A stretch of 64,000 nucleotides of DNA from Pseudoduganella violaceinigra DSM 15887 (GTDB lineage Bacteria; Pseudomonadota; Gammaproteobacteria; Burkholderiales; Burkholderiaceae_D). The number at the start of each line of letters is the position of its first letter. Position 1 is the stretch's first letter. The notes under the pieces are model-generated. The model saw only the letters and a list, made by a program, of their open reading frames with translations. It searched no databases and was not told the DNA's origin. A program made the position numbers and the translations under genes. The stretch spans positions 126,811 through 190,810 of the forward strand of contig NZ_KE384361.1 in NCBI RefSeq assembly GCF_000425385.1, given 5' to 3'. Shown here piece by piece: positions 8,460 to 16,654 of the stretch.

Positions 8460-8909
8460 ATGACCAGAACGAAAAAACTGAGCTGTATAAAACATCGTTG
8501 CGATGCGCCGCCGCATTTAGGCGGCTTGTGTAAGGAGCATTTCGCTCAAGAGGAGCTTGAACGGAGAGCCTGCCAAGAAGCGCTGGACGCGCTCAATCGA
8601 TCAGTCGTCGATGGCGCTCTACTCGCCAATATAGAACTCCGTGAGAAATTAACGGGCCTGCAAAAGTGGTGGCGCCGAGCATGTGATTCCATTAACTACG
8701 GCCGTCTAGACCCCGTCCTACGTGACGAGGCTGAGTTTGCTTGCGAATGGTTCATCTCCTTGGCTAAGGAAATTGTTGCAGCGGAGCGTGCTCTTAAGGC
8801 TGGCAAACAGCCGAGTGGCATGCTTGAATACACGAGCAATCAGGTATTTACGCGGCTCAGTAACTTAGAAAACGGACTTATGAGTAACGGTGTGAAGCGA
8901 GTCAGCTAG
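8460..8909 (+). CDS. Hypothetical protein, 149 residues
   Basis: A free-standing frame with plausible codon use and no recognised family. The N-terminus holds a Cys/His cluster (C9, H12, C14, H19, C24, H27) that could bind one zinc. The rest is helical and rich in Glu, Lys and Arg. There is no signal peptide or membrane segment. The ribosome site before the ATG is weak. Its place beside a toxin-antitoxin pair and decayed genes suggests accessory DNA of phage or island origin. Confidence 0.5.
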   Translation: MTRTKKLSCIKHRCDAPPHLGGLCKEHFAQEELERRACQEALDALNRSVVDGALLANIELREKLTGLQKWWRRACDSINYGRLDPVLRDEAEFACEWFISLAKEIVAAERALKAGKQPSGMLEYTSNQVFTRLSNLENGLMSNGVKRVS

Positions 8910-9224
8910 CATCCATTTCGCTGATGGGAAGGGCAACCAACTCCTCGCGCTCTCCCCGCTGCACTACCTTAATTCGCTGCCGCATCGACTTCGAGGGTAT
9001 TGCTTAACAGGCTTGTTGACGGGCTATGATTAACGAATCCCGCAAGCCGCAATAACAAATTGATCGAAATGGCGTAACGTACGAGTTCTGATTCTCTACT
9101 CCGAAAACTCGACCTGGCGAATCAATGCAATATCGTTAGCGCCGAGATAGTTAAATACGTCAAGAAACGCATCCCGCATCGCCAGCTGAGCAGATTTTGC
9201 GTAGCGCCAAGCATGTCAAACCGA
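8910..9224. other. Non-coding stretch before the toxin gene
   Basis: 315 bases without a supported gene. It lies downstream of both the 149-residue ORF (plus strand) and the RES toxin gene (minus strand), so it is a convergent end region. No strong terminator hairpin was recognised. Confidence 0.4.
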
Positions 9225-9701
9225 CTAAACGCGGTGATCGTAGATGAATTGCCGAACCCGGCTCGTCGTTATTCGAGTGGCATCGGGATGCGCAGGATTG
9301 ATCAAGACGTTATCCTCCTCGTTAATGATCACGGACGGCACGACTAACAATGCTGTTGTGCCTTTACTTAACCAAGTCGACCCAATCGAGCGAGACACCA
9401 TCCCCTCAGGAACAACATTCCATCCAACAGGTAACGGCCTGGACACAGTGTCCCGCGCGGCCCAAATGTCGTCCGGAACATCGATGCGCACCAAGATTCG
9501 ATTCCAAGGAAGTGCACCGCCTTTCGCAAAGTGGGCACGAGTTTCCCAAGCGGCCAGCGAAATGGACGTGGCAGCATAGGCTACATGTTCACCAGCCTGA
9601 TTCCATCGCGAGCCACCCCTGTGGGCCGCCCCTTTTCCGGTCATGTCTTCCGCAGTCCAGCTAGTAGTGTCAGCGGCAATGCGCCATAGGCTGACCGTCA
9701 T
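9225..9701 (-). CDS. RES-domain toxin
   Basis: 158 residues, the expected size for a RES toxin. The opening 'LWRIAADT' and 'GGSRWNQAGEHVAYAATS' are the diagnostic arginine/serine region of the RES fold, followed by the conserved Glu in 'SLAAWETRAHF'. RES toxins bind and degrade NAD+ (as MbcT and ParT do), stopping growth when the antitoxin is lost. The start codon overlaps the antitoxin stop by four bases (ATGA), the usual coupled arrangement. A decayed second copy of this module lies at 14094-14669. Confidence 0.88.
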   Translation of the reverse strand: MTVSLWRIAADTTSWTAEDMTGKGAAHRGGSRWNQAGEHVAYAATSISLAAWETRAHFAKGGALPWNRILVRIDVPDDIWAARDTVSRPLPVGWNVVPEGMVSRSIGSTWLSKGTTALLVVPSVIINEEDNVLINPAHPDATRITTSRVRQFIYDHRV

Positions 9702-10288
9702 GCGGCAAGCCCTCCCCTCATCCGCTCGAGCACTTGCTCCACTGCTCGTTGTCCCTCAGGGTTGCGCAACATCTCGGCTGGCGACTTGTCTCCCAGTTCT
9801 GGGAGTTTTGTATGTATCCAACGCGAAAACCAGCCCTCAAGGTCGAAATTCCTCAGTTGCTCGGGGTCGCCGCTCTCATCTAACATTTTTCGTAAAGTGG
9901 CGAGCAGCCGGAGGTAGGCCATGATCCGATGACCGGCTACGTCTGGAAGGGGTTTTTTGGCAGCCTCGTTGCGCACGAACGTCGTCTGGGATACGCCTGC
10001 GAATCCCATGATGACCGAGGTAGACTCTCCAGTTGCTTTTGCAATTAGCTTCACGACGTTCGTGGGAACTCCTGCTTCCACCGCGTCATACAGTTGGACT
10101 CCTGGCGCTTCGCGAACACGGGCAACGAGGGCTCTCAACTGCTCGACTGAGGTCTTACTGGGGCCTCCTGCAGGGCTAGTTAATGTAGTCCAAAGCGAAT
10201 GTCTCTTGGATTCGACGCCTCGATTTCGTGCCTCCTTTGTCTGATGGATAGGCTTCAAGTCATCTGCAAAGCTCATGGCAACACCCAT
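9698..10288 (-). CDS. Xre/MbcA/ParS-type antitoxin (DUF2384)
   Basis: 196 residues, or 192 if translation starts at the ATG at 10276 (MSFADDLKP), the start kept in the decayed second copy. The middle is a helix-turn-helix-like segment (STSVIMGFAGVSQTTFVR). The C-terminal 'LEGWFSRWIHTKLPEL' and 'KSPAEMLRNPEGQRAVEQVL' is the DUF2384 toxin-binding domain. In this family the antitoxin blocks the NAD+ site of the RES toxin and the complex represses its own promoter. It is the first gene of the pair and overlaps the toxin by four bases. Confidence 0.85.
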   Translation of the reverse strand: MGVAMSFADDLKPIHQTKEARNRGVESKRHSLWTTLTSPAGGPSKTSVEQLRALVARVREAPGVQLYDAVEAGVPTNVVKLIAKATGESTSVIMGFAGVSQTTFVRNEAAKKPLPDVAGHRIMAYLRLLATLRKMLDESGDPEQLRNFDLEGWFSRWIHTKLPELGDKSPAEMLRNPEGQRAVEQVLERMRGGLAA

Positions 10289-10377
10289 TTGGTTGGACTC
10301 ATACAGCCAAATGGTAAATCAAAATAGTGTGCGTCTCAATCAATGCATCACTTGGATTCCCAACAAGCGATCTGAAA

Positions 10378-10623
10378 GATGGATGCCAAAAAGATAATTT
10401 CAGCTAGCTTGCGCTGCGACGCCAGGCTTGAGTTCAAGGCGCAGGCACTGAACTGTGGGCTGTTCACGCAACCACGAAGGTGCTTGCCGAGGGCATTGAA
10501 AAGACCCTCGACGGAATTTCACCGTCGAATTCGGCGGCGGCCTGGTTCAAACGGTTGTCCGCTACCTGGACAGCCGCGACCGGTCACACGTACAGCCGCT
10601 CTGGCGCGTGGAGGAGTTGCTGC
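10378..10623 (+). pseudogene. Deleted remnant of the zinc-finger membrane protein gene
   Basis: A mosaic of short blocks matching the intact gene at 14782-16425: the upstream leader (10378-10407 with 14716-14743), a 'LDFKALALN'-coding block, a 'TQP' block, and the 'VLAEGIEKTLDGIS' block (about 10480-10550 with 15948-16020). The blocks are joined by large internal deletions. The tail matches the 52-residue ORF and ends in a copy of its terminator. No functional product is expected. Confidence 0.75.
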
Positions 10624-10647
10624 GCCGTCCTTGACGGACGGCTTTTT
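10624..10647 (+). terminator. Terminator hairpin, copy 1
   Basis: GCCGTC...GACGGC stem followed by TTTTT, identical to the hairpin at 16608-16631. Kept although the gene before it has decayed. Confidence 0.65.
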
Positions 10648-10670
10648 ACGCCTCATTCAAACTCGCGACT

Positions 10671-11315
10671 TCAAACAACGGCAAGAAGATCGACCAGATG
10701 TACGCGCCCCAGCGCGATCAATTGCGCCTGACTGTTAAGCCATTTATCGAGTGGAACAGTGTTGACGCCGCCCCCGCTGCTGGAACTTTGCGAGATGAAC
10801 AGGCCATGATCGTCTTGTCCCACCATCGTGATGTGGTCGATGTCTAACGGTCGTCCGCGATCCCAAGATTGGTAATCTGCTCGTCCGAGTATGTATATAA
10901 AAGGCCCGGCTTAGTTTCCAATCCGTATTCCGCCAGGATCTGGCGGCTTAGCAGATACACTCAACCGGAGCAATCCACCGAACCGCGGGCCTTCAACTCC
11001 GCCCAGGACTTGGCCTTGGTGCCGAGTGCATAATGGACGCCGTCGAATTCAACACTGTACCGCCGGATGATGTCCGCGGCCTTCTTCCGGTCGAGTGCTG
11101 CCAGCTTTGGCGCCGTTGCGTAGTGTTGAATTAGCCATTTTCGCCGCACCGCCCCGGACATGCCGGCGCAATGCCCCGTCTGCACCTTCACCTGGATCCA
11201 CTCTTTTTTCGATACGGTCCCACTCTGCAAGATCCCCGTTACGCAGTTCCCCAATAATGGCCCCTCCAGGAGTGGCGCGCAGGTTCAATGCAGTTGCGAC
11301 TGATTCAAGAAGCAT
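10671..11315 (-). pseudogene. Broken copy of the SH3-NlpC/P60-like protein gene
   Basis: Begins like the intact gene at 16655-17395 (MLLESVATALNLRATPGG) but is inactivated three ways: an extra T in the TTTTTT run near 11210 shifts the frame, the codon after the active-site 'VDCSG' is TGA instead of TGG near 10965, and about 100 bases are missing near 10860. The flanking copies of the 3' end and terminator remain in place. Confidence 0.8.
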
Positions 11316-11324
11316 GGTTTCTTG

Positions 11325-11729
11325 CTACCTTGATGAGGTTGAGCAAACAAACTTGACCACTGCTTCGGACACGCTGCCGGGTGCAACGTCAATCAGCAGC
11401 GCTTCTGAAAATGGCCACGCTTTGGACTTTATTAAACGACCGTCTTGTGAAAATTGATTTTCTTGAACGACACCATATCTATTCTCGGTACAGGATATAT
11501 AGAAAATTTGCAATACTTCTCTTACCCCATCCTTCTGAGATTGCACATATCGAGCCCGAATCCAGGCCTTTTTGTACTGTCCACTACTTGCAATTGAATC
11601 TAAATCAATATCCGTCGAGAACGCATAGGAACGGCTACCGCCTGTGCTGCCCGCGACTTCCAACCACTGCGCAGCAACACAATGCGAAGAAGAGATGGCG
11701 GCGACCAATAGAAAGCACAGCCTCTTCAT
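11325..11729 (-). CDS. Secreted Adhesin_E-like protein
   Basis: 134 residues from the ATG at 11729, seven bases after GGGAGA; an upstream frame extension into the neighbouring repeat element is not needed. Residues 1-19 form a signal peptide ending ...CVAA. The mature part follows the surface-adhesin E pattern: an N-terminal Trp (QWLEVAGS), 'TDIDLDSI', a central Trp (KAWIRARY), a conserved Cys (YISC) and a C-terminal 'VAPGSVSEAVVKFVC'. Proteins of this family are small exported domains named after Haemophilus protein E; binding function cannot be assumed here. The gene is clearly richer in A/T than the neighbouring operons, suggesting acquisition. Confidence 0.6.
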   Translation of the reverse strand: MKRLCFLLVAAISSSHCVAAQWLEVAGSTGGSRSYAFSTDIDLDSIASSGQYKKAWIRARYVQSQKDGVREVLQIFYISCTENRYGVVQENQFSQDGRLIKSKAWPFSEALLIDVAPGSVSEAVVKFVCSTSSR

Positions 11730-11749
11730 AGTCATTCTCCCGGGTTGGC

Positions 11750-11908
11750 CTAGCAGGCTGCTGAAATACTGATTTGCGTCATCTTCTGTCGAATTGCCGA
11801 CCTCGTAAAACGAGCTACAAGCGATTTTTTCGACGTGTTCAAGGGTAAAGGCACCCTGACTCATGCCCAAACTGGGTGTGTTTCGGAGGTATTTCAGCAG
11901 CCTGCTAG
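11750..11908. mobile_element. 151-bp MITE-like element with CTAG target duplication
   Basis: Terminal inverted repeats CAGGCTGCTGAAATA (11754-11768) and TATTTCAGCAGCCTG (11890-11904) are perfect over 15 bases and are flanked by CTAG on both sides (11750-11753, 11905-11908). The interior, about 120 bases, codes for no transposase, though a short frame 20 bases inside the right end could be the remains of one. A four-base CTAG duplication fits the YTAR target of IS5-family elements, so this is probably an internally deleted IS5-type derivative. Confidence 0.7.
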
Positions 11909-11951
11909 TCGTTCATTGGAAACTAACCTATAAACCGCCGTCCTGCCATGG

Positions 11952-12293
11952 TTAGGAAAATTCAATAAAACCAAATTCAAGAATTGCCCAATTCCTGTAC
12001 CACAAAGAATAATCTGATTTTCTTACTATCACTTTAGTAGAGGGGATGTTTTTGCTAGTGAGGCTCAGCAACTCACTTAGCTGATCTTCTGACAGTTGAG
12101 CACACGCCGTCGTAAGGTTCAACCCACTGCCGTTTTTAGCACTCTCCAAAAGCAAGGCAAAATGCTCGCCGGACACAACTCGATGAGATGGCATGAATTT
12201 CTTTCGGGAATCAACAATAGCTTGGCTCAATGCTTGCGGTAGCAGCGTATCCCTACCTGGTACGTATTCTATATTTGCACTGACATAATCCAA
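11952..12293 (-). CDS. Hypothetical protein, 113 residues
   Basis: An AT-rich frame with no recognised family. No signal peptide, membrane span or cysteine pair of note. It lies between the MITE-like element and a recombinase remnant and shares their low GC, so it is probably part of the same foreign DNA. A decayed fragment of a longer protein cannot be excluded. Confidence 0.4.
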   Translation of the reverse strand: MDYVSANIEYVPGRDTLLPQALSQAIVDSRKKFMPSHRVVSGEHFALLLESAKNGSGLNLTTACAQLSEDQLSELLSLTSKNIPSTKVIVRKSDYSLWYRNWAILEFGFIEFS

Positions 12294-12372
12294 GGATCTT
12301 TGATAAAAAAAGGGGCTTAACGCCCGATTTCGACCGTTCGTCCCCCCTAAAAACTATATTCACTTCACTAGC

Positions 12373-12552
12373 ATAAAACTCTGCGTGCCCCAGCATCAAC
12401 TGCACGGTGCCGAGTTCGACGCCGTGGGCCAAGAACCTTGACGCCATAGTGCGCCTGCCGCTGTGCGAACTATTTCCCATGATCCTGGCAGCCCGGTACA
12501 ACCCGGTAGGCCAAGGATCGCCTTGGCCATTACCGCGGCACCTCTGCCCCAT
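12373..12552 (-). pseudogene. Tyrosine recombinase/integrase C-terminal remnant
   Basis: The minus-strand frame contains 'NSSHSGRRTMASRFLAHG' and 'TVQLMLGHAEF', the H-x-x-R and LGH catalytic region of phage-type tyrosine recombinases. The catalytic Tyr segment is missing because the frame runs into unrelated sequence after GHAEF, and nothing upstream encodes the N-terminal domains. It sits about 50 bases from a tRNA-Phe 3' fragment, as expected for an integrase next to its attachment site. Confidence 0.7.
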
Positions 12553-12603
12553 AGATCACCCTTGACTCAGTGCTATTGAGGAGTCCACCTCTTCCGGATC
12601 CTC

Positions 12604-12651
12604 ATTTTGAAAATCCTTGTGTCGGTGGGTCGATCCCGCCCCCGGCCACCA
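12604..12651 (+). other. tRNA-Phe 3' fragment, probable attachment site
   Basis: The stretch matches the 3' part of a betaproteobacterial tRNA-Phe: GAA anticodon with flanking TGAAAATCC, variable loop, T-arm (GGTGGGTCGATCCCGCC) and acceptor ending in CCA. The 5' half, including the D-arm, is not present upstream, so it is not a working tRNA. Such 3' fragments are left where islands integrate by site-specific recombination into a tRNA gene. Confidence 0.65.
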
Positions 12652-12663
12652 AGAAAATAGGGC

Positions 12664-12685
12664 GCCACCTCCCGGTGGCTTTTTT
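12664..12685 (+). terminator. Rho-independent terminator after the tRNA fragment
   Basis: GCCACC-TCCC-GGTGGC stem-loop followed by six T, 12 bases after the CCA end. It is the kind of terminator found directly behind a tRNA gene. Confidence 0.75.
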
Positions 12686-12788
12686 GCGTTTTGCGCATGA
12701 ACGGCGCAAGGTAGAATAAATTTTCTACTTCATCTCGGTATTTGCTACTATGGCACGATCTTATTTCCCTAACGAGACCGGGCAGCCT

Positions 12789-14069
12789 ATGCGCACAGCA
12801 CTATTCCTAACCCTACTGAGTGGTGCTATGTCGGCACAGGCGGCCGAAAACTGGCTGCTGCAGATAGAACGCTGGGGCACCCCCTCCAATATGACGCTGC
12901 ATTTGCAGGACGAAGGCGGCAAGCTAATCGGCACGCTCGATGGCGATGCACTGAACGGAACGCGAAAAGATGGACAGATGGTGCTAAACGTCATCGACAA
13001 GGACGGCCAGCGGTACCTGTACAAAGGCACTGCCACCGCTGACCGCCTGCAAGGCGTCGCGGATTTCCCTGATACGAATGACTCTGCGGCCCGCGCCCAA
13101 CATTCCTTCCGTGCGCGCCGCCTGCCGGATCGCACTGCCAATGCGTCGCAGCGGCATGAATACGCACCCAAAGATTATTCGAACGAATTCAGCTCGACCC
13201 GCCTGCCGGTGTTGACGGTCTGGCCCGGCGATACTATCCATACCACCACCATAGATTCTGGCGGCGTCGATGAACGCGGTGTAACGCGCGCGCTGTACGG
13301 CAATCCGCAGACCGGCCCGTTCTTCGTGATGGGGGCGGAAGCCGGCGACACCCTGGTGATCCACCTCCTCAAACTGAAGTTGAACCGCGACTATGCGGAC
13401 AGCCTGGACGCCATCGTCGGCCGCGCGCAGTCCACCGACCTTGCGACACGGGCCAGCAAATTAGGCGCGCCCGTACGCTGGAAGCTGGACCGCGAACGAG
13501 GCTTGGCCAGCCCGGCCCACGCCAGCGAGGCCTTGCGCGGCTTGGCTGTGCCGGTGCGGCCGATGCTGGGCGGGCTGGCTGTCGCTCCGCCCGATGGTCC
13601 TGCCGTCTCCACCGGCGACACTGGCCGCTTCGGTGGCAATATGGATTTCAACGAAGTTGTCGAGGGCAATACGGTCTACCTGCCGGTGCAGCAGCCCGGT
13701 GCCCTGCTCTATCTCGGCGATGCGCATGCGCTGCAGGGCGACGGCGAGACCTCGCAGTACGCGCTTGAAACGTCGATGGATGTCGAGTTCAGGGTGGAGC
13801 TCATCAAAAGCAAGGCGATCGGCATGCCACGCGTGGAATCGCCAACACACATCATGACGCTCGGTCAGGCCGGCTCATTGGACGATGCCCTGCGCGCGGC
13901 GACTGCAGGCATGACGCAATGGCTACAGCAGGATTATGGCCTCAGTCTTTCCGAGAGTGCGGTGGTGCTAGGTAGCGCGGCTCAGTACTCGGTCGCCAAT
14001 CTGGCTGGCCGAAGCGTCGGCATCGCCGCCAAAATCAAAAAGAACCTGCTGCCACCATGGAATCAATAA
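12789..14069 (+). CDS. Exported acetamidase/formamidase family amidohydrolase
   Basis: 426 residues from the ATG at 12789, chosen because residues 1-19 (MRTALFLTLLSGAMSAQAA) form a signal peptide; an upstream in-frame ATG at 12750 would bury it. An N-terminal domain of about 110 residues precedes the enzyme core, which has the FmdA/AmdA pattern: 'VWPGDTIHTTTIDSGG', 'GPFFVMGAEAGDTLVIHLL', 'GGNMDFNEVVEGNTVYLPV' and 'GALLYLGDAHALQGDGE'. The family hydrolyses small amides to ammonia and an acid; a periplasmic location suggests scavenging. It lies between the two copies of the duplicated segment and may have entered with them. Confidence 0.82.
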   Translation: MRTALFLTLLSGAMSAQAAENWLLQIERWGTPSNMTLHLQDEGGKLIGTLDGDALNGTRKDGQMVLNVIDKDGQRYLYKGTATADRLQGVADFPDTNDSAARAQHSFRARRLPDRTANASQRHEYAPKDYSNEFSSTRLPVLTVWPGDTIHTTTIDSGGVDERGVTRALYGNPQTGPFFVMGAEAGDTLVIHLLKLKLNRDYADSLDAIVGRAQSTDLATRASKLGAPVRWKLDRERGLASPAHASEALRGLAVPVRPMLGGLAVAPPDGPAVSTGDTGRFGGNMDFNEVVEGNTVYLPVQQPGALLYLGDAHALQGDGETSQYALETSMDVEFRVELIKSKAIGMPRVESPTHIMTLGQAGSLDDALRAATAGMTQWLQQDYGLSLSESAVVLGSAAQYSVANLAGRSVGIAAKIKKNLLPPWNQ

Positions 14070-14093
14070 GTTGTGGCTGATCGAGCGCTCTGA

Positions 14094-14669
14094 ACGGGTA
14101 ACGGCCTGGACACGGTGTCGCGCACGGCCCAAATATCGTCCAGAACTTCGATGCGCACCAAGATTCGATTTTAAGGAAGTGCACCGCCTTTCGCAAAGTG
14201 GGCACGAGTTTCCCAAGCGGCCAGCGAAATGGACGTGGCAGCATAGGCTGCATGTTCACTAGCCTGATGTCGTAAAGTGGCGAGCAGCCGGAGGTAGGCC
14301 ATGATCCGATGACCCGCTACGTCTGGAAGGGTTTTTTTTGCCAGCCTCGTCGCGCACGAACGTCGTCTGGGATACGCCTGCGAATCCCAGAATGACCGAG
14401 TTAGATTCTCCAGTTGCTTTTGCAATTAGCTTCACGACGTTCGTGGGAACTCCTGCCTCCACCGCGTCATACAGTTGGACTCCTGGCGCTGCGCGAACAC
14501 GGGCAACAAGGGCTCTCAACTGCTCGACTGAGTTCTTACTGGCGCCTCCTGCAGGGCCGGTTGACGTAGTCCAAAGCGAATGTCTCTTGGGTTCGACGCC
14601 TCGATTTCGTACCTCCTTTGTCTGACAGAGAGGCTTCAAGCCTTCTGCAAAGCTCATGGCGCGTCTCAA
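14094..14669 (-). pseudogene. Collapsed RES/Xre toxin-antitoxin module
   Basis: Second copy of 9427-10288 with about 290 bases deleted at the junction near 14265, which removes the antitoxin C-terminus and the start of the toxin. The antitoxin N-terminus (MSFAEGLKPL..., start near 14657) is still readable, then shifts frame at a T-run expansion near 14332. The remaining toxin piece ends before its conserved core is complete. Neither protein should function. Confidence 0.8.
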
Positions 14670-14781
14670 TCAATCACAATGCATCTCTTCGATTCCCAAC
14701 AGGCGATCTGAACGGTGGATGCTAAAAAAATAATTTCGGCTAGAATGCCGGACAATCAAATTTAGATACCGAGAGTTACAC

Positions 14782-16425
14782 TTGGCTGACAATACACCCC
14801 TGCTGGCACAGCAACTTCTTGAGTGGGTCCGGGACAAGGTTCACGGCAACAATATCGAGCGTGATCAGGTGCTGGCAACTGCCAGCGCCGTTGCACCGGC
14901 AACGATTACATGTTTGGTGAGCTGGCGTTTCAGCGGCGTCGTCAAGAACGAACGGTTTGAAGGCGCCAGGCAAGCCAATGGCGGACATTACGGCTACGAC
15001 CAGCACGCTTTCCAGCAAGCGCTCAGCCAACTTAATGTACAGGCGGCCACAGACCAAGGACTCCGGAAGAATTTTCTTGATAGTATTCGCGACGCTTCCG
15101 CAAGTTCGCTGGCCTGGGCTGCCGCCGCCCGTGACATCGCCACCCTTCCCTCTATTTCTGTATGCGAAGAATGTCAAAGCTGCCAAGGGCATGGCAACAT
15201 CTCGTGCCCTGCTTGTGCAGGTCAAGGGAAAGTCCACTGCCACTTTTGCCATGGCCGCGGGTACAACTTCGTCGACGTCCACTATCAGAACGGTAACCAG
15301 ACCATTCGGCGCCAGGAAAAGGAACTGTGTCTTCATTGTGAGCACCACAGCGGCAGGACCTACTGCCGGGGATGCAATGGAGCCGGCGCCAATCGCTGTC
15401 AGATCTGCCAGGGGCATGGCTGCTCTACCCATGTCAGCCATGTGAGTGCGATTGCCACGCCTTCCTGGAATACGACAGTGGTCGGCGATATTGAACCGGT
15501 GGGACTGGCGCGTTTCGTGTCGGATTGTGGTCCTAAAGTGGCGCGCCAGTCGTTTCCGTTCACGCTAAGCGGCGGCGGAACATACGACGCCGATAACCGT
15601 TGGCAGGTCCGTTATTGCGCTGAGACGCAGGTGACCAGGCTTGATTTCAAGGCGCTGGCACTGAATTATACGATCGTCGGCGTGGGTGAAGAGCCTCGAC
15701 CGTTTATCCGGCCGGCCATATTTGATGAGCTCTTTAGCGAAGAATTGGCGCAACTCGCCAAGCTGCGCAGTTCTGTGGGCTTGCTGTTGACGCAACCACA
15801 AATGCACCAGCTCTTTGCCCACTATCGCTCCTTGCCGGCGCTTAACAGCGCTCTGAACACTGCAGCGCAATCGACAGACAAGACGGCAAAGCGCTTTTAC
15901 GATGCAGTCAATCAACGGCTGGAGAATATGATCAGCCGTGAAAAGGCGAAGGTGCTTGCCGAGGGCATCGAAAAGACCCTCGATGGCATTTCGCCGGCGA
16001 ATTCGGCGGCGGCCTGGTTCAATGTCATGTTGCCGGCTTTGGTCGTGTTCGCGGTCGTGTCGTCAATATATTCTGAGGATCAACTGAGCGGCTTCGAGTG
16101 CTTCCTGCGCACGGGGCTCTTTGCCGTTCTCGCGATCGTCGCTGCCTTGATCTATTCGCCGCTGCCCTGGTTGGCGAGCAAAGTCACCAGCTATTTGCAA
16201 CGATTAAAAGTTCCGGCCGCCTATCGCCAAAGGCCTCGCAACTGGGAGCACCTGCCGAGCTTCCTTTTGCTTGCGTTTGTCTCGTCGTTTGTCGGCAGTG
16301 GATATGGGCACTTCGCTTTCCGCCATAATTGGCCGTTGGTGACGCCCTATTTGGCGAAGGTGCCAAGTATTGCACGTTGGCTCCCGGGCATACATCCGGT
16401 CTCAACGGGTGTGGCGCGGCCCTAA
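14782..16425 (+). CDS. DnaJ-like CxxCxGxG zinc-finger protein with C-terminal membrane segments
   Basis: 547 residues with a TTG start preceded by GAGAG. Residues 128-214 hold a run of CxxC motifs of the DnaJ cysteine-rich type (CQSCQGHG, CPACAGQG, CHFCHGRG, CLHC, CRGCNGAG, CQICQGHG), enough for two or three zinc sites. There is no J domain. The C-terminal third has hydrophobic spans at about 413-432, 442-463 and 493-513, so the protein is probably anchored in the inner membrane with the zinc region in the cytoplasm. Function unknown. It is followed by a 52-residue ORF and a terminator, and faces the SH3-NlpC/P60-like gene; the same set was duplicated together, hinting at a functional unit. 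Confidence 0.65.
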   Translation: MADNTPLLAQQLLEWVRDKVHGNNIERDQVLATASAVAPATITCLVSWRFSGVVKNERFEGARQANGGHYGYDQHAFQQALSQLNVQAATDQGLRKNFLDSIRDASASSLAWAAAARDIATLPSISVCEECQSCQGHGNISCPACAGQGKVHCHFCHGRGYNFVDVHYQNGNQTIRRQEKELCLHCEHHSGRTYCRGCNGAGANRCQICQGHGCSTHVSHVSAIATPSWNTTVVGDIEPVGLARFVSDCGPKVARQSFPFTLSGGGTYDADNRWQVRYCAETQVTRLDFKALALNYTIVGVGEEPRPFIRPAIFDELFSEELAQLAKLRSSVGLLLTQPQMHQLFAHYRSLPALNSALNTAAQSTDKTAKRFYDAVNQRLENMISREKAKVLAEGIEKTLDGISPANSAAAWFNVMLPALVVFAVVSSIYSEDQLSGFECFLRTGLFAVLAIVAALIYSPLPWLASKVTSYLQRLKVPAAYRQRPRNWEHLPSFLLLAFVSSFVGSGYGHFAFRHNWPLVTPYLAKVPSIARWLPGIHPVSTGVARP

Positions 16426-16459
16426 TCGCAATTTTTTGGACACAGAGCAGGAGGTGCGA

Positions 16460-16618
16460 ATGATCCGAGAAATCCCGATCCTGCTCAATTCGAAGTGCTT
16501 TCAAGTTGGCGCGCCTGACGGCAGGCTGGGCGAAGCGATCATGCAGCAAATTGTAGGCTGCCACTTGTCGCACGTACAGCCCCTCTGGCGCATAGAGGAG
16601 TTGCTGCGCCGTCCTTGA
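16460..16618 (+). CDS. Small 52-residue protein downstream of the zinc-finger gene
   Basis: ATG at 16460 with a perfect AGGAGG seven bases upstream, 34 bases after the zinc-finger gene, ending inside a strong terminator hairpin. Sequence begins MIREIPILLNSKCF and ends LWRIEELLRRP; two Cys and three His could bind metal. The last part is also kept in the decayed copy near 10585-10630. Not recognised as a known family; the ribosome site and position make it likely to be translated. Confidence 0.5.
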   Translation: MIREIPILLNSKCFQVGAPDGRLGEAIMQQIVGCHLSHVQPLWRIEELLRRP

Positions 16619-16631
16619 CGGACGGCTTTTT
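16608..16631 (+). terminator. Rho-independent terminator
   Basis: GCCGTC-loop-GACGGC followed by TTTTT. It closes the zinc-finger/52-residue unit and overlaps the last codons of the latter; a duplicate is at 10624-10647. Confidence 0.75.
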
Positions 16632-16654
16632 ACGCCTCATTCAAGCTCGCGACT

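Larger units (their letters stand above)
9427..11320. repeat. Duplicated segment, copy 1 (toxin-antitoxin intact, rest decayed)
   Basis: Homologous to 14094-17400. It contains the 3' part of the RES gene onward, the Xre antitoxin, a heavily deleted zinc-finger gene and a broken SH3-NlpC/P60-like gene. Relative to copy 2 it has lost most of the 1.6-kb zinc-finger gene and about 100 bases near 10860. Identity over aligned blocks appears high by eye. Confidence 0.75.

Noticed and set aside
12577..12651. Complete tRNA-Phe gene
   Set aside because: Only the anticodon-to-CCA part is recognisable; no D-arm or matching 5' acceptor strand upstream.
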